From Gordonia effusa NBRC 100432 (lineage in GTDB: Bacteria > Actinomycetota > Actinomycetes > Mycobacteriales > Mycobacteriaceae), in contig NZ_BAEH01000017.1 in assembly GCF_000241305.1 (NCBI RefSeq), positions 1-64,000 on the forward strand: a DNA stretch of 64,000 bases, read 5' to 3'. Below are positions 20,581 through 29,546 of this stretch, in pieces; the first letter of the stretch is position 1; each line of letters opens with the position of its first letter. The notes under the pieces are model-generated. The model saw only the letters and a program-made list of their open reading frames with translations, made no database searches and was not told the DNA's origin. The position numbers were made by a program, and so were the translations under genes.

Positions 20581-21814
20581 AGAGAGTTTTAAGCCGCATC
20601 GTGCGGGACTTTTCGTTGTGATTGCGTGCCTGGTCGGTGTGATGGCAGCCTGTGCAGACTCACCTCCCAAGGAAGCCTCAGCATTTGGTCCGAATGTTGA
20701 CCGCATCCCCGCTGACGCGGTGTCGCTGGTCGTGATTTCTCCTATGGATGTCGCCAAAGACACTAAACCGTACTCGTGGCTGGTGTTTCTGAACGCACTT
20801 CGCAAACCCATCGGCTATCGCATTTATGACGGACTGGTCCACGGACAAGCAGCCATTACGCAGTCCAAAGCGATTGCGATCGGAGCTGGCGATTTCGTCG
20901 AAGTAATCACCGATAAAGGCGTGCAGCAGGCACCGAGTCAACCCAACGGCCGCGGATGGGGCGCATACTCCACCCCCCGTGATTCTGGACTCGACGCCTA
21001 CCTGTGGCTTGACGCCGGGATCGGCGGGGACGGCAACCAGATGCGCGCCACTCAGATCAACGTTCGCGGGCAGACCGCAATGTTCGGCGAAAAGGGTTAC
21101 CTCGCCGCTCAGGGCTACTGCAAGGACACGTACTATTATGCACTCTTCAAGGGATCCTCTGGTCCCGCCGGTGGCACGATGACCCTCAAAGCAAGGAAAA
21201 CAGGGGCGAATCAATCGCGACACATCGCATCCTGGCATTCAGGATTCTCAATTGACCGCGGTCGAACCATCGTGTGTGCAGCAGATGGGCGCCGGGTAGA
21301 ATTACCACTCATCAGCGGAACCGATGGCCCCATTAGGTCAGATGATTCAGGCCCGGATGGGCTCGCTGGCATGCGGTTAGTCGACCCCGATACCGGCACT
21401 TCCACGTTCCGGCCACTGAACGAGGCCTACGTGGGGTCCATGCATGAGCGACTCAGCGCCGCCGGGGGCAGCAACGTGTCGTGGTCGGAGTTGGGACGAA
21501 CGTTCTACATCGACATGCACGGAAATCTGCAATCGGTTGCCAATGCCGCCGATGCACCACGCCTTGAAGCCGATCTCATTCCCGGTATACCGGTGGCCGA
21601 TCGCTACATCACTGCGGCCAGTGTCAACTTTGGCACCGTCGGCATGATCGCCTACAAACGACTTGTTGACGGTGGACTAGCTGGGCGGGATTCGATCGTC
21701 TGGGTCGACCTGCACACTCGCAAGGAGATCGCGAGAGACGAGTCCCCCGACTGGCTCACTGGAGTCACAGCCAGCACACAGTACGAGGTCACCGACCTGA
21801 TATCACTGCGTTAG
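20564..21814 (+). CDS. Putative lipoprotein of unknown function
   Basis: 416-residue protein from an ATG at 20564 that lies inside the end of the preceding gene, so translation is probably coupled. A short positively charged N-terminus, a hydrophobic stretch and a lipobox-like VMAAC (Cys near residue 29) predict a lipid-anchored protein outside the cytoplasmic membrane. The rest contains repeated short beta-rich stretches with Gly-Asp turns, which could be a beta-propeller or similar, but I recognise no family. Its codon use is less GC-biased than that of the core genes around it. It probably works with the permuted papain-like protein and the porin-like gene upstream. Confidence 0.6.
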   Translation: MSTPPRESFKPHRAGLFVVIACLVGVMAACADSPPKEASAFGPNVDRIPADAVSLVVISPMDVAKDTKPYSWLVFLNALRKPIGYRIYDGLVHGQAAITQSKAIAIGAGDFVEVITDKGVQQAPSQPNGRGWGAYSTPRDSGLDAYLWLDAGIGGDGNQMRATQINVRGQTAMFGEKGYLAAQGYCKDTYYYALFKGSSGPAGGTMTLKARKTGANQSRHIASWHSGFSIDRGRTIVCAADGRRVELPLISGTDGPIRSDDSGPDGLAGMRLVDPDTGTSTFRPLNEAYVGSMHERLSAAGGSNVSWSELGRTFYIDMHGNLQSVANAADAPRLEADLIPGIPVADRYITAASVNFGTVGMIAYKRLVDGGLAGRDSIVWVDLHTRKEIARDESPDWLTGVTASTQYEVTDLISLR

Positions 21815-21878
21815 CCGATATCGGGGAACGCAACCGTTACCGGTCAGTCTTTGGTGCCTGGTCGCCGATCATGGTTTT

Positions 21879-22206
21879 TCAGATGTGTTTGGCGAGTTGA
21901 CGTTTGAGGCAGCGTAGGGCTTCGCGGCGGGTTCTGCCTTGATCGAGTTTCGGTGATAGTAGCTGTGGCCGGGACTTGATGCGGTTCTGGCTTGGCTGGC
22001 GGCTGCGGTGGGGATGGCGGCGTTGAGCCTGCGAACGCCCCGGACCCGACAGTCTGTGGCGTTGTCTGTCGGCGGAAGCAACTTCGATGGGTGCAGTTCC
22101 GGAGTAGGCGGCGGCGCAAGCCGACTGGTTGGGGATCGCGTCGGAGCGCGCCGGTACAGACCAGGGGGCGGCAGGCGACGATCGGCCCGATACCGCTGAT
22201 AGTGGT
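21879..22206 (-). pseudogene. Decayed IS110-family transposase fragment
   Basis: Pieces of an IS110 transposase C-terminal domain can be read on the minus strand in different frames. The pieces are SGIGPIVA, then AAYSGTAPIEVASADRQR, then RRLNAA and GHSYY, then RREALRCLKRQLA. Several frameshifts separate them, and the N-terminal DEDD nuclease half is missing. No terminal repeats were found. It marks an old insertion immediately upstream of the gltB-like operon. Confidence 0.7.
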
Positions 22207-22312
22207 CAAGGTGGCACACCTACGTACAAGTCGGAAGGGCATATCTCCCTCGGGCTGCCTGAAAGTGCAGGTACCGGCTCGACTTCGCGCAGTGACGCGA
22301 ACCACAATCCGC

Positions 22313-22331
22313 AAAGGTTAGGCTTAGCTAA
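22313..22331 (+). promoter_or_regulatory. Putative IdeR/DtxR iron box upstream of the gltB-like operon
   Basis: The 19 bases aaaggttaggcttagctaa match the mycobacterial IdeR consensus (TTAGGTTAGGCTAACCTAA) at 15 of 19 positions by direct comparison. The site is 125 bases before the chosen start of the GltB-like gene. It suggests repression in iron-replete cells, fitting an operon that ends with a HemS-like haem protein. Binding has not been shown. Confidence 0.6.
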
Positions 22332-22456
22332 ATCAGCCGCTAGACTCTCACCTGTCGCTTCAACGGCGCAGCGGCGCCACCCATCGGTAACCCGGGATCC
22401 CCGGGCCCGCTGGGTGTCTGCGAAGTAGTCCGTTGTGTCGAGAGTGTGGGACGTAC

Positions 22457-25400
22457 ATGGTGGTGCAAGCGCCACAGCCGTTGCTGTGGGATCCAAGCGA
22501 TGAGAAAAGCAGTTGTGGAGTCGGGTTCATCACCCGGAAAGACGGCGTCCAGGGGCACGACGTCATCGACAGAGCACGCGAAGCACTTTGCTCGGTACCG
22601 CATCGCGGCGGAATGTCCTCACTCGGCGTCGGCGATGGCGGCGGTGTCTCAATGGACTTGTCGCAGAGCTTCTTTCGCAAGGTCACCGGTCGCCCGACGC
22701 TGAATCTCGGGCAGTTCTGCGTCGGCAACTTCTTCCTGCCCACCGGCGACGGCGCCGCACGCGCCCGCGAACTCATCGAACGTGTGATGACAGACCGCGG
22801 CTTCACGACGCTGACCGTACGGCCGGTTCCGGTCGACAATTCGGTGCTTCGACCAGCCGCGGTCGCATTGCAACTGCCCATCACCCAGTGGATATTCGCT
22901 GCCCCCTCCCGATGTCCAGACCCAACCGAACTCGATCGGCTCATCCAGCAGGCGCTGCTGCAGATCGAATCACTCGGATTCACCAGGCCAGAACTCGCCG
23001 GCCTCTATCCGTTGTCGTTGTCAGCGCGCACCCAGGTACTCAAAGGCAGACTGTCCTCCCCCGAGGTCGTCGACTATTTCACCGACCTCGCAGATCCAGA
23101 TCACAAGATTCACACCCTGTACTTCCACACCCGCTTCTCCACCAATACCGACCCGCACCCGACGATGGCGCAGCCATTCCGCTATCTGGCGCACAACGGC
23201 GAGCTGAATACCGACAAGAAGAACCGGATCGCGCAGGTGACCGACGCTGCGGCACAACGCAAGAAGATCGTCCGACCGCCTGGACAGTCCGACAGTTGCC
23301 GGCTCGACCAGACCATCGCCGCCCGGGTGACCAACGACGAGATCGATCTGGTCACCGCGATCGTTTCGATGATGCCGCCGGCGTGGGAGAACGATCCGAG
23401 CCTCTCGCCGCGTGTGCGCGCTATGTTCGAGTACTTCTCGCTGTTCGAGGAGAAGAACGACGGCCCCGCGGCAGTTGTTTTCGGTGACGGCACCGTGATC
23501 GGCGCGCGCCTGGACCGACTCGGCCTACGACCGCTGCGAACCCTGGAGACATCGCAGTATCTCTGCGCCTTTTCCGAAGCCGGTCAGATCTCCGTTCCGC
23601 CCGAGACCGTGCTGTCGCGGGGGCGGGTTCGCGCCGGCGGCATGATCTATTACGACCATCGCGAGCATCGCACCTACACCACCGAGGAAGCGTACGAATC
23701 GCTCGCTGCCGCACGAGATTACCCGGCCTTGCTGGCCGCGGCGAAGGTTGATCTCGGCGAATTATCCGCCGCGCCAATAGATAACGCCCCCGTTGCGGAT
23801 ACCTATTCGGCGGCTACCCGCTATCGCGCGTACTTCTTGGACCAGGAGAGCTTCCGCTTCTTCATGGATCCGATGATCTCCGACGGCGTCGAGCGTGTGT
23901 CGGCCATGGGTTTCGGCAATGCGATCAACGCTTTAACCAATGTCGAAGCCAATGTCGCACGCTTCTTCTCCCAACGATTCGCACAAGTCACCAACCCGCC
24001 ACTCGATAGCATTCGGGAAGCCGACGGCATGAGTCTGCGCGTCTCGCTCGGCCCGCGAGCGGCTCGCCGCGACCGCACACCGGTCCGAAAGATAGTGCTG
24101 CGCACTCCAGTTCTGACCGCCGCGGACCTCAACCTCCTGCGCGCCCAGTCGGAGGTACCTGTCGCGACCTTCGACGCGGTATTCGCCCTCGACGACGGAG
24201 CCGATCCGCATGCGGTGGTCGCCTCCTTCGTCAGCGCCGTCGAGCACCTGGGTGATCAAGTCGTCGACTTCGCACGCGGCGGCGGCATAGCCATCATCAG
24301 CGACCGTGCCGTGTCGCCGACGACGCCAGCATTGCCGATCATCTTCGCAATCTCGGCACTCAACCAGCGTCTCGTCAATGCCGGACTGCGCCTTAAGGTT
24401 TCACTGATCGCCGACACGGGCCAAATAGAGTCGTCACACCACCTGGCCGCTACCTTGGGCTTCGGCGCGGCCGCCGTGCATCCGCATTCGGTCGCTCGTC
24501 GGGCGAGCGAACTGGCTCCCGCCGATCAAGCACAAGCCGGCTTCGACCGGTGGGCGCGCGCGGCGGAGAAGTCGTTGATGAAGACGATGGGGCGCGTCGG
24601 ATTGTGCACGGTAGAGAGCTATATCGGTGGAGAGTTCTTCGAACCGAATTTTCTCGACACCTCCGACGACCATCTATATCGCTGGTTTCCCGACCTGCGT
24701 TCACCGGTGGGCGGTGTTGGCTTGACCCCTATCGTCGAATCCCTCGTCACCGCTCATCGCGCGGCCTTCGCCCCCGAAACAGGCAGCACCGCAGTAGATC
24801 TCCCACTACTCGGCCTGTTCAAAGAACGCGCGGACGGCGCCGGCCATTCATTCGGCGCGACCGCCATTCGAACCTATGGCGACTTGACCGCTGAGCCCAT
24901 CTCTTTCCCGACCGTCGATCCCAGCACCGACGCCGCACCGCGCGATGACCGAAATGCGTTGCGGCGCCTCACTCTCGCCGACCTGGACGGTGCTTTCGGC
25001 CTCGATGCCGACGCATACGTCGACACCAGCTTCGATCGCCTGCGCCCCGAACAGATCGACGCCTTCCAGATAACACCGGCATATCGATCTTTCGCGAGCG
25101 AGATGACGCAGGCACGTGCATTGCGCCCCAGTGCGTTACGCGACGTCTTGGGCTTCTACGAGGCACGTCGGGCGGGAAGCATCGACCTGGCGGACGTGGT
25201 TCCGGCACACCAGATAACAACCACCTTCGCCTCGGGAGCGATGAGCCACGGCGCTCTCGTGGCCCCGGCACACGAGGCGGTTGCCCACGGCACCAACATG
25301 GTTGGCGGAATGTCGAATAGCGGTGAAGGTGGCGAACATATTTCGCGCTACGGCACACTGCGCGCCTCGCGGATTAAGCAGTTCGCATCCGGGCGTTTCG

Positions 25401-27718
25401 GTATCTGGTCCGGCTACCTGGCCGATCCGATGCTTGAAGAACTGGAAATCAAGATCGGTCAGGGCGCCAAGCCGGGCGAGGGTGGCCAACTTCCGGCGCC
25501 AAAGGTGACCGTCGAGATCGCGGCAGCACGCGGCGGTACCCCCGGCGTCGAATTGGTCTCTCCCCCACCACATCACGACACCTATTCGATCGAAGACCTC
25601 GCACAACTCATCCACGACTGTAAGGCCGCACGAGTACGGGTCATCGTGAAACTGGTGTCCTCCGAAGGAATCGGCACCATCGCCGTGGGTGTGGCAAAAG
25701 CCGGCGCCGACGTCATCAATGTCGCGGGCAACACCGGTGGCACGGGAGCCGCATCGGTGAGCAGCCTTCGCTACGCCGGGCGCGCAGCCGAAATCGGGCT
25801 GTCCGAGGTGCATCAGGCGTTGTCCGCCAACGGTTTACGGCAGAAGGTGATTCTTCGCGCGTCAGGTGCCCACCAGATCGGACGCGATGTCGTGGTCTCC
25901 GCGCTCCTCGGCGCCGACAGCTTCGAGTTCGGCACCGCCGCACTGATGATGGTCGGCTGCGTGATGGCGAAGAACTGCAACATCAAATGCCCAGCCGGCC
26001 TCACCACGAATCCCGAAGTGTTCGAGGGAGATCCGCGTGCGATGGCTCAGTACCTACTGAATCTGGCCCATGACGTGCGGGAGACGCTAGCGGCGCTGGG
26101 ACTGCCCAGTCTGCGGGACGCACGCGGACGCACCGACCTGCTGCACTTGATCGATCACCCGGCAATCGTCGGCGAACTGCGAGTTGATGCTTTGCTCGGA
26201 TCTGTCCAAGCGCCAACCATCGTCGACCCGGTCTACCTTGAGCGCGACTATGCGATAGACGACGCCGCGGCTACGCAGGTACGGACCGCACTTCTCGACG
26301 ATGGCGCCGAATTCGTCTCCACCACGCCGGTTGTCCTCGGCAACCGCAACAAGAGCGTCGGCGCTCAGCTCGCTGTCGATATTGAACGTATGCTCAATCA
26401 CGAACTCGACGATGAGGTGGCTGACCGACTCGTCTGCGCCGACCTCGATGACCGGGGACGTCGCTACCTTCGGCCCGACACAGTCCGAATGGCGACCAGT
26501 GGGTCGGCTGGACTTTCCTACGCGGCGTTTTGCAACGACGGAATGTCGTTGACACACACCGGGACGTGTAACGACGGCGTCGGCAAGTCAATGTCGGGCG
26601 GAACCGTCACGGTGCGTTCCCCCGGCGGCGGTTCGGCGATCACCGGCGGAAATGTACTGATCGGCAACTTCGCTCTCTTCGGAGCCACCGGCGGACGCCT
26701 CTTCGTCGCCGGTGAGGCTGGTGACCGGTTCGCCGTCCGTAATTCTGGCGCGACGGCAGTTGTCGAGGGCATCGGTGAATACGGTTGCGAATACATGACC
26801 AATGGCGCGGTTCTCAATCTCGGCGACTACGGCAACGGCCTGGGTAACGGGATGAGCGGCGGATTCCTCTATCAGTATGACCCCGCCTGCCGACTCGAAG
26901 AAGCGATCAGCTCGGCATCGGTCCTCGTCGGCGCCATCACCGGAGTCGGCGACCCACTGGCCCCGATTCATCACGCCGCGGTTCACCACCTGCTCGAAAT
27001 GCACGCCGAGGCAACGCAATCGCCCCTCGCGATGAGGCTCCTGCAGAACTGGGAGACCGAGCGTCACTACATCAGCTACGCGATGCCGCGCGCACTCGCG
27101 GCATACCAAGACAGTGACGCACTGGCCGCATCCATTGGTCACCGGGCGCTACTCGACGAATTGGCAACCTCATTGGCGACCGACCAGGTCCGCCAGTTGA
27201 AGATCAGTCTGCGACAACGACATCCCGTCGCCGACGGCGTAGTGCCGGAATACGGGCACACCGACGACGCCGATATGTACCGGCTACTCAACGCCTTCAC
27301 CGTCTTCGCTTTCGCACGAGATGTCGCAACCAAGCGTCTCTCGCGCGGCAAGCGAGCAGGCGAGGCGACTAGGTGGAACGAGAGCCAAATAGGCACGGCG
27401 GCAGCCAATCTCGTCCTCACCGAGGATCACGAGTTACTGACGAAAATCGGCCGCTATGCCCGCGATGTTCTCGCCGGCTATACCCACGAGCAACTCGCCG
27501 CACTGATCTCGGCCAAACGTGTGGACGATTACAAGCGCGCATTGGCCCTGCGCAACGTCCGCTCGATGGACGCACCCGCGACATACGGCTGGATTCTGCT
27601 GCAGGACCGCAAGAACACCGAGAAGCTAGGCACTCTGCCGGATTTCGACGAACTCTTCGCCGCTGCCGCTATCCCCGACGTCGCCGCCGCTTTGCCTACC
27701 TCCGAAAGGGTCGGATAG
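22457..27718 (+). CDS. Glutamate synthase large-subunit-like protein (divergent GltB)
   Basis: About 1753 residues, larger than usual GltB (about 1500). It has a short propeptide, then Cys20 in SSCGVGF as the expected N-terminal nucleophile of a class II glutamine amidotransferase domain (HTRFSTNT, LAHNGELNT). A central region follows, then an FMN/synthase domain (SNSGEGGE, GAKPGEGGQ, SPPPHHDTYSIED) and the GXGXG C-terminal domain (MSGGTVTVRS, GNGLGNGMSGG). An unusual extension of about 250 residues ends the protein. Key positions differ from true GOGAT: DGGTGA is NTGGTGA, and the iron-sulfur cysteines are spaced C-x5-C-x3-C instead of C-x5-C-x4-C. No gltD is adjacent; a diflavin reductase gene follows after four bases. 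It may have a different reaction. Confidence 0.8.
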   Translation: MVVQAPQPLLWDPSDEKSSCGVGFITRKDGVQGHDVIDRAREALCSVPHRGGMSSLGVGDGGGVSMDLSQSFFRKVTGRPTLNLGQFCVGNFFLPTGDGAARARELIERVMTDRGFTTLTVRPVPVDNSVLRPAAVALQLPITQWIFAAPSRCPDPTELDRLIQQALLQIESLGFTRPELAGLYPLSLSARTQVLKGRLSSPEVVDYFTDLADPDHKIHTLYFHTRFSTNTDPHPTMAQPFRYLAHNGELNTDKKNRIAQVTDAAAQRKKIVRPPGQSDSCRLDQTIAARVTNDEIDLVTAIVSMMPPAWENDPSLSPRVRAMFEYFSLFEEKNDGPAAVVFGDGTVIGARLDRLGLRPLRTLETSQYLCAFSEAGQISVPPETVLSRGRVRAGGMIYYDHREHRTYTTEEAYESLAAARDYPALLAAAKVDLGELSAAPIDNAPVADTYSAATRYRAYFLDQESFRFFMDPMISDGVERVSAMGFGNAINALTNVEANVARFFSQRFAQVTNPPLDSIREADGMSLRVSLGPRAARRDRTPVRKIVLRTPVLTAADLNLLRAQSEVPVATFDAVFALDDGADPHAVVASFVSAVEHLGDQVVDFARGGGIAIISDRAVSPTTPALPIIFAISALNQRLVNAGLRLKVSLIADTGQIESSHHLAATLGFGAAAVHPHSVARRASELAPADQAQAGFDRWARAAEKSLMKTMGRVGLCTVESYIGGEFFEPNFLDTSDDHLYRWFPDLRSPVGGVGLTPIVESLVTAHRAAFAPETGSTAVDLPLLGLFKERADGAGHSFGATAIRTYGDLTAEPISFPTVDPSTDAAPRDDRNALRRLTLADLDGAFGLDADAYVDTSFDRLRPEQIDAFQITPAYRSFASEMTQARALRPSALRDVLGFYEARRAGSIDLADVVPAHQITTTFASGAMSHGALVAPAHEAVAHGTNMVGGMSNSGEGGEHISRYGTLRASRIKQFASGRFGIWSGYLADPMLEELEIKIGQGAKPGEGGQLPAPKVTVEIAAARGGTPGVELVSPPPHHDTYSIEDLAQLIHDCKAARVRVIVKLVSSEGIGTIAVGVAKAGADVINVAGNTGGTGAASVSSLRYAGRAAEIGLSEVHQALSANGLRQKVILRASGAHQIGRDVVVSALLGADSFEFGTAALMMVGCVMAKNCNIKCPAGLTTNPEVFEGDPRAMAQYLLNLAHDVRETLAALGLPSLRDARGRTDLLHLIDHPAIVGELRVDALLGSVQAPTIVDPVYLERDYAIDDAAATQVRTALLDDGAEFVSTTPVVLGNRNKSVGAQLAVDIERMLNHELDDEVADRLVCADLDDRGRRYLRPDTVRMATSGSAGLSYAAFCNDGMSLTHTGTCNDGVGKSMSGGTVTVRSPGGGSAITGGNVLIGNFALFGATGGRLFVAGEAGDRFAVRNSGATAVVEGIGEYGCEYMTNGAVLNLGDYGNGLGNGMSGGFLYQYDPACRLEEAISSASVLVGAITGVGDPLAPIHHAAVHHLLEMHAEATQSPLAMRLLQNWETERHYISYAMPRALAAYQDSDALAASIGHRALLDELATSLATDQVRQLKISLRQRHPVADGVVPEYGHTDDADMYRLLNAFTVFAFARDVATKRLSRGKRAGEATRWNESQIGTAAANLVLTEDHELLTKIGRYARDVLAGYTHEQLAALISAKRVDDYKRALALRNVRSMDAPATYGWILLQDRKNTEKLGTLPDFDELFAAAAIPDVAAALPTSERVG

Positions 27719-27722
27719 TACG

Positions 27723-29525
27723 ATGCAACTCCCTTACATTCCCGCCGACGTTCCCTTTACCGGCGACCAAAAGGCATGGCTCGCTGGGTTTCTGGCAGGA
27801 CTCAACACTCGAATCAACATCGCGCCCGCCACACCGGGCGTCCCCGCGGTCGCCGGTTCTACCTCGACTGCCGACGCCGGACCGGTGGCGATCCAGATTG
27901 TTTACGGCAGTCAAACCGGTACCGCCGAGTTCTTGGCCGAGGAGGCCGCGAACGTCGCACGTGCCAAAGGCTTTCTGCCGTTGATATGCGGACTCGATGA
28001 ACTGGAAATCTCGACACTGGCCGCGGTTCGCCGGCTACTCGTAATCACCTCGACTTACGGCGAGGGAGACATGCCCGACAATGCCGAATTCTTCTGGCAG
28101 GAGTTGGCCGCTCCCACCGCACCGCCGCTACCCGGACTCTTTTACAGTGTTCTGGCCCTTGGTGATTCGAGCTACGACGGCTTTTGTCAGGCTGGCAAGA
28201 ATATCGATGCTCGCCTGGCCGAATTGGGCGCTACACGCGTCGTCGACCGCACCGACTGCGACCTCGATTTCGAAGACCCTGCAGCGGCGTGGACCGCGGC
28301 AGCCATCGATGCGCTGGCCCGTGTCGACGCGGACTCCGCGCCGGCAGTGTCCGCTATCGAAGACACCACCGCCGACGCCGCGCCGAGCAAAACGCCGCGC
28401 AAGTCCACCTGGAATCGCAAGAATCCTTATCGCGCAACAATTCTGGCGAATTCGGTGCTGTCCGGCCCCGGCTCGGACAAGGAGGTGCGCCACGTCGTCC
28501 TCTCGCTGGGCGACAGTGGCATCACCTACCGCCCAGGCGACGGCATTAGTATCGCGCCGATTAACGACCCGGCCCTAGTGTCGGCTGTCATCGAACGACT
28601 CGGCGTGTCCGGCGACACGGTAATCACCGACCGCAAGGGTGAAGTGACGCTGGCCGACGCGCTCACCCATCGCTTCGAGATCTCGACTCCGTCGAAGTAT
28701 CTTGTCGACTACATCGCGCAACGTAGTCAGGATCCCGAACTCACCCATCTGACCGCGACCGGCGATCGGGAGGCGCTCGACGCCTGGCTCTGGGGTAAGG
28801 ATGTACTCGATCTGCTCAATATCGATGCGGCACTGCCGATCACGCCCGACGAATTGCTCGCCGAACTGCGTCCCCTTCAGCCTCGCGTGTACTCGATTTC
28901 ATCGAGCCCGCTGGCGCACGCCGACACGGTACACATCACGATGGACACGGTCCGCTACCGCTCGGGAGGCCGTCGGCGCGGGGGTGTCTGCTCCACTTTT
29001 CTCGCCGACCGCTGCGAGGTGGGAAGTGATGTGGGAGTGTTTATTTCCACCAACAACTCGTTCCGACTGCCCGACGACGACACCGATGTCGTCATGATCG
29101 GGCCGGGCACGGGCATCGCGCCATTTCGTTCGTTTCTGCACGAGCGAGCCCAGCGCGGTGCGTCGGGCCGCAACTGGTTGTTCTTCGGCGATCAGCATCA
29201 GGCCTGCGATTTCAGCTACGCCGACGAACTCGATCAGTTCAGCGCCGACGGTGTGTTGACCCGCCTCGATCTCGCCTTCTCCCGCGACCAGGACCACAAG
29301 ATCTACGTGCAGAATCGGATGAACGACGCTGGCGCTGAGTTGTTCTCCTGGCTCGACGGTGGTGCGCACCTATATGTCTGCGGCGATGCGACCCGAATGG
29401 CGCGAGATGTCGACGCGATGCTCCACGAAATCGTCGGCAAACATGGCGGTTTCGATCCGGCCGGCGCGCAAGACTTCATCAATCAACTGAAGAAGAACAA
29501 GCGCTACGTGCGCGATGTCTACTGA
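27723..29525 (+). CDS. NADPH diflavin reductase (CysJ-like: flavodoxin, FAD and NADPH domains)
   Basis: 600-residue electron-transfer protein. Domain order is an N-terminal tag like that of CysJ (FTGDQKAWLAGFLAGL), then an FMN flavodoxin domain (YGSQTGTAEFLAEEAA at about 60-75, TSTYGEGDMPDNA, LGDSSYDGFCQAGK). The FAD domain (RVYSISSSP, GGVCSTFL) and NADPH domain (GPGTGIAPFRSFL) follow, with a C-terminal RYVRDVY. In sulfite reductase the equivalent subunit feeds electrons to a sirohaem protein. No such partner is present; it lies between the GltB-like and HemS-like genes and may serve as the electron donor to one of them. It is paralogous to the shorter protein at 17301-18524. Confidence 0.88.
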   Translation: MQLPYIPADVPFTGDQKAWLAGFLAGLNTRINIAPATPGVPAVAGSTSTADAGPVAIQIVYGSQTGTAEFLAEEAANVARAKGFLPLICGLDELEISTLAAVRRLLVITSTYGEGDMPDNAEFFWQELAAPTAPPLPGLFYSVLALGDSSYDGFCQAGKNIDARLAELGATRVVDRTDCDLDFEDPAAAWTAAAIDALARVDADSAPAVSAIEDTTADAAPSKTPRKSTWNRKNPYRATILANSVLSGPGSDKEVRHVVLSLGDSGITYRPGDGISIAPINDPALVSAVIERLGVSGDTVITDRKGEVTLADALTHRFEISTPSKYLVDYIAQRSQDPELTHLTATGDREALDAWLWGKDVLDLLNIDAALPITPDELLAELRPLQPRVYSISSSPLAHADTVHITMDTVRYRSGGRRRGGVCSTFLADRCEVGSDVGVFISTNNSFRLPDDDTDVVMIGPGTGIAPFRSFLHERAQRGASGRNWLFFGDQHQACDFSYADELDQFSADGVLTRLDLAFSRDQDHKIYVQNRMNDAGAELFSWLDGGAHLYVCGDATRMARDVDAMLHEIVGKHGGFDPAGAQDFINQLKKNKRYVRDVY

Positions 29526-29546
29526 AACCGATGGGATACGACGACG

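Noticed and set aside
22008-22428. Plus-strand open frames between the lipoprotein and the GltB-like gene
   Set aside because: They overlap the decayed IS110 transposase read on the other strand and the iron box; they have no ribosome site or similarity.
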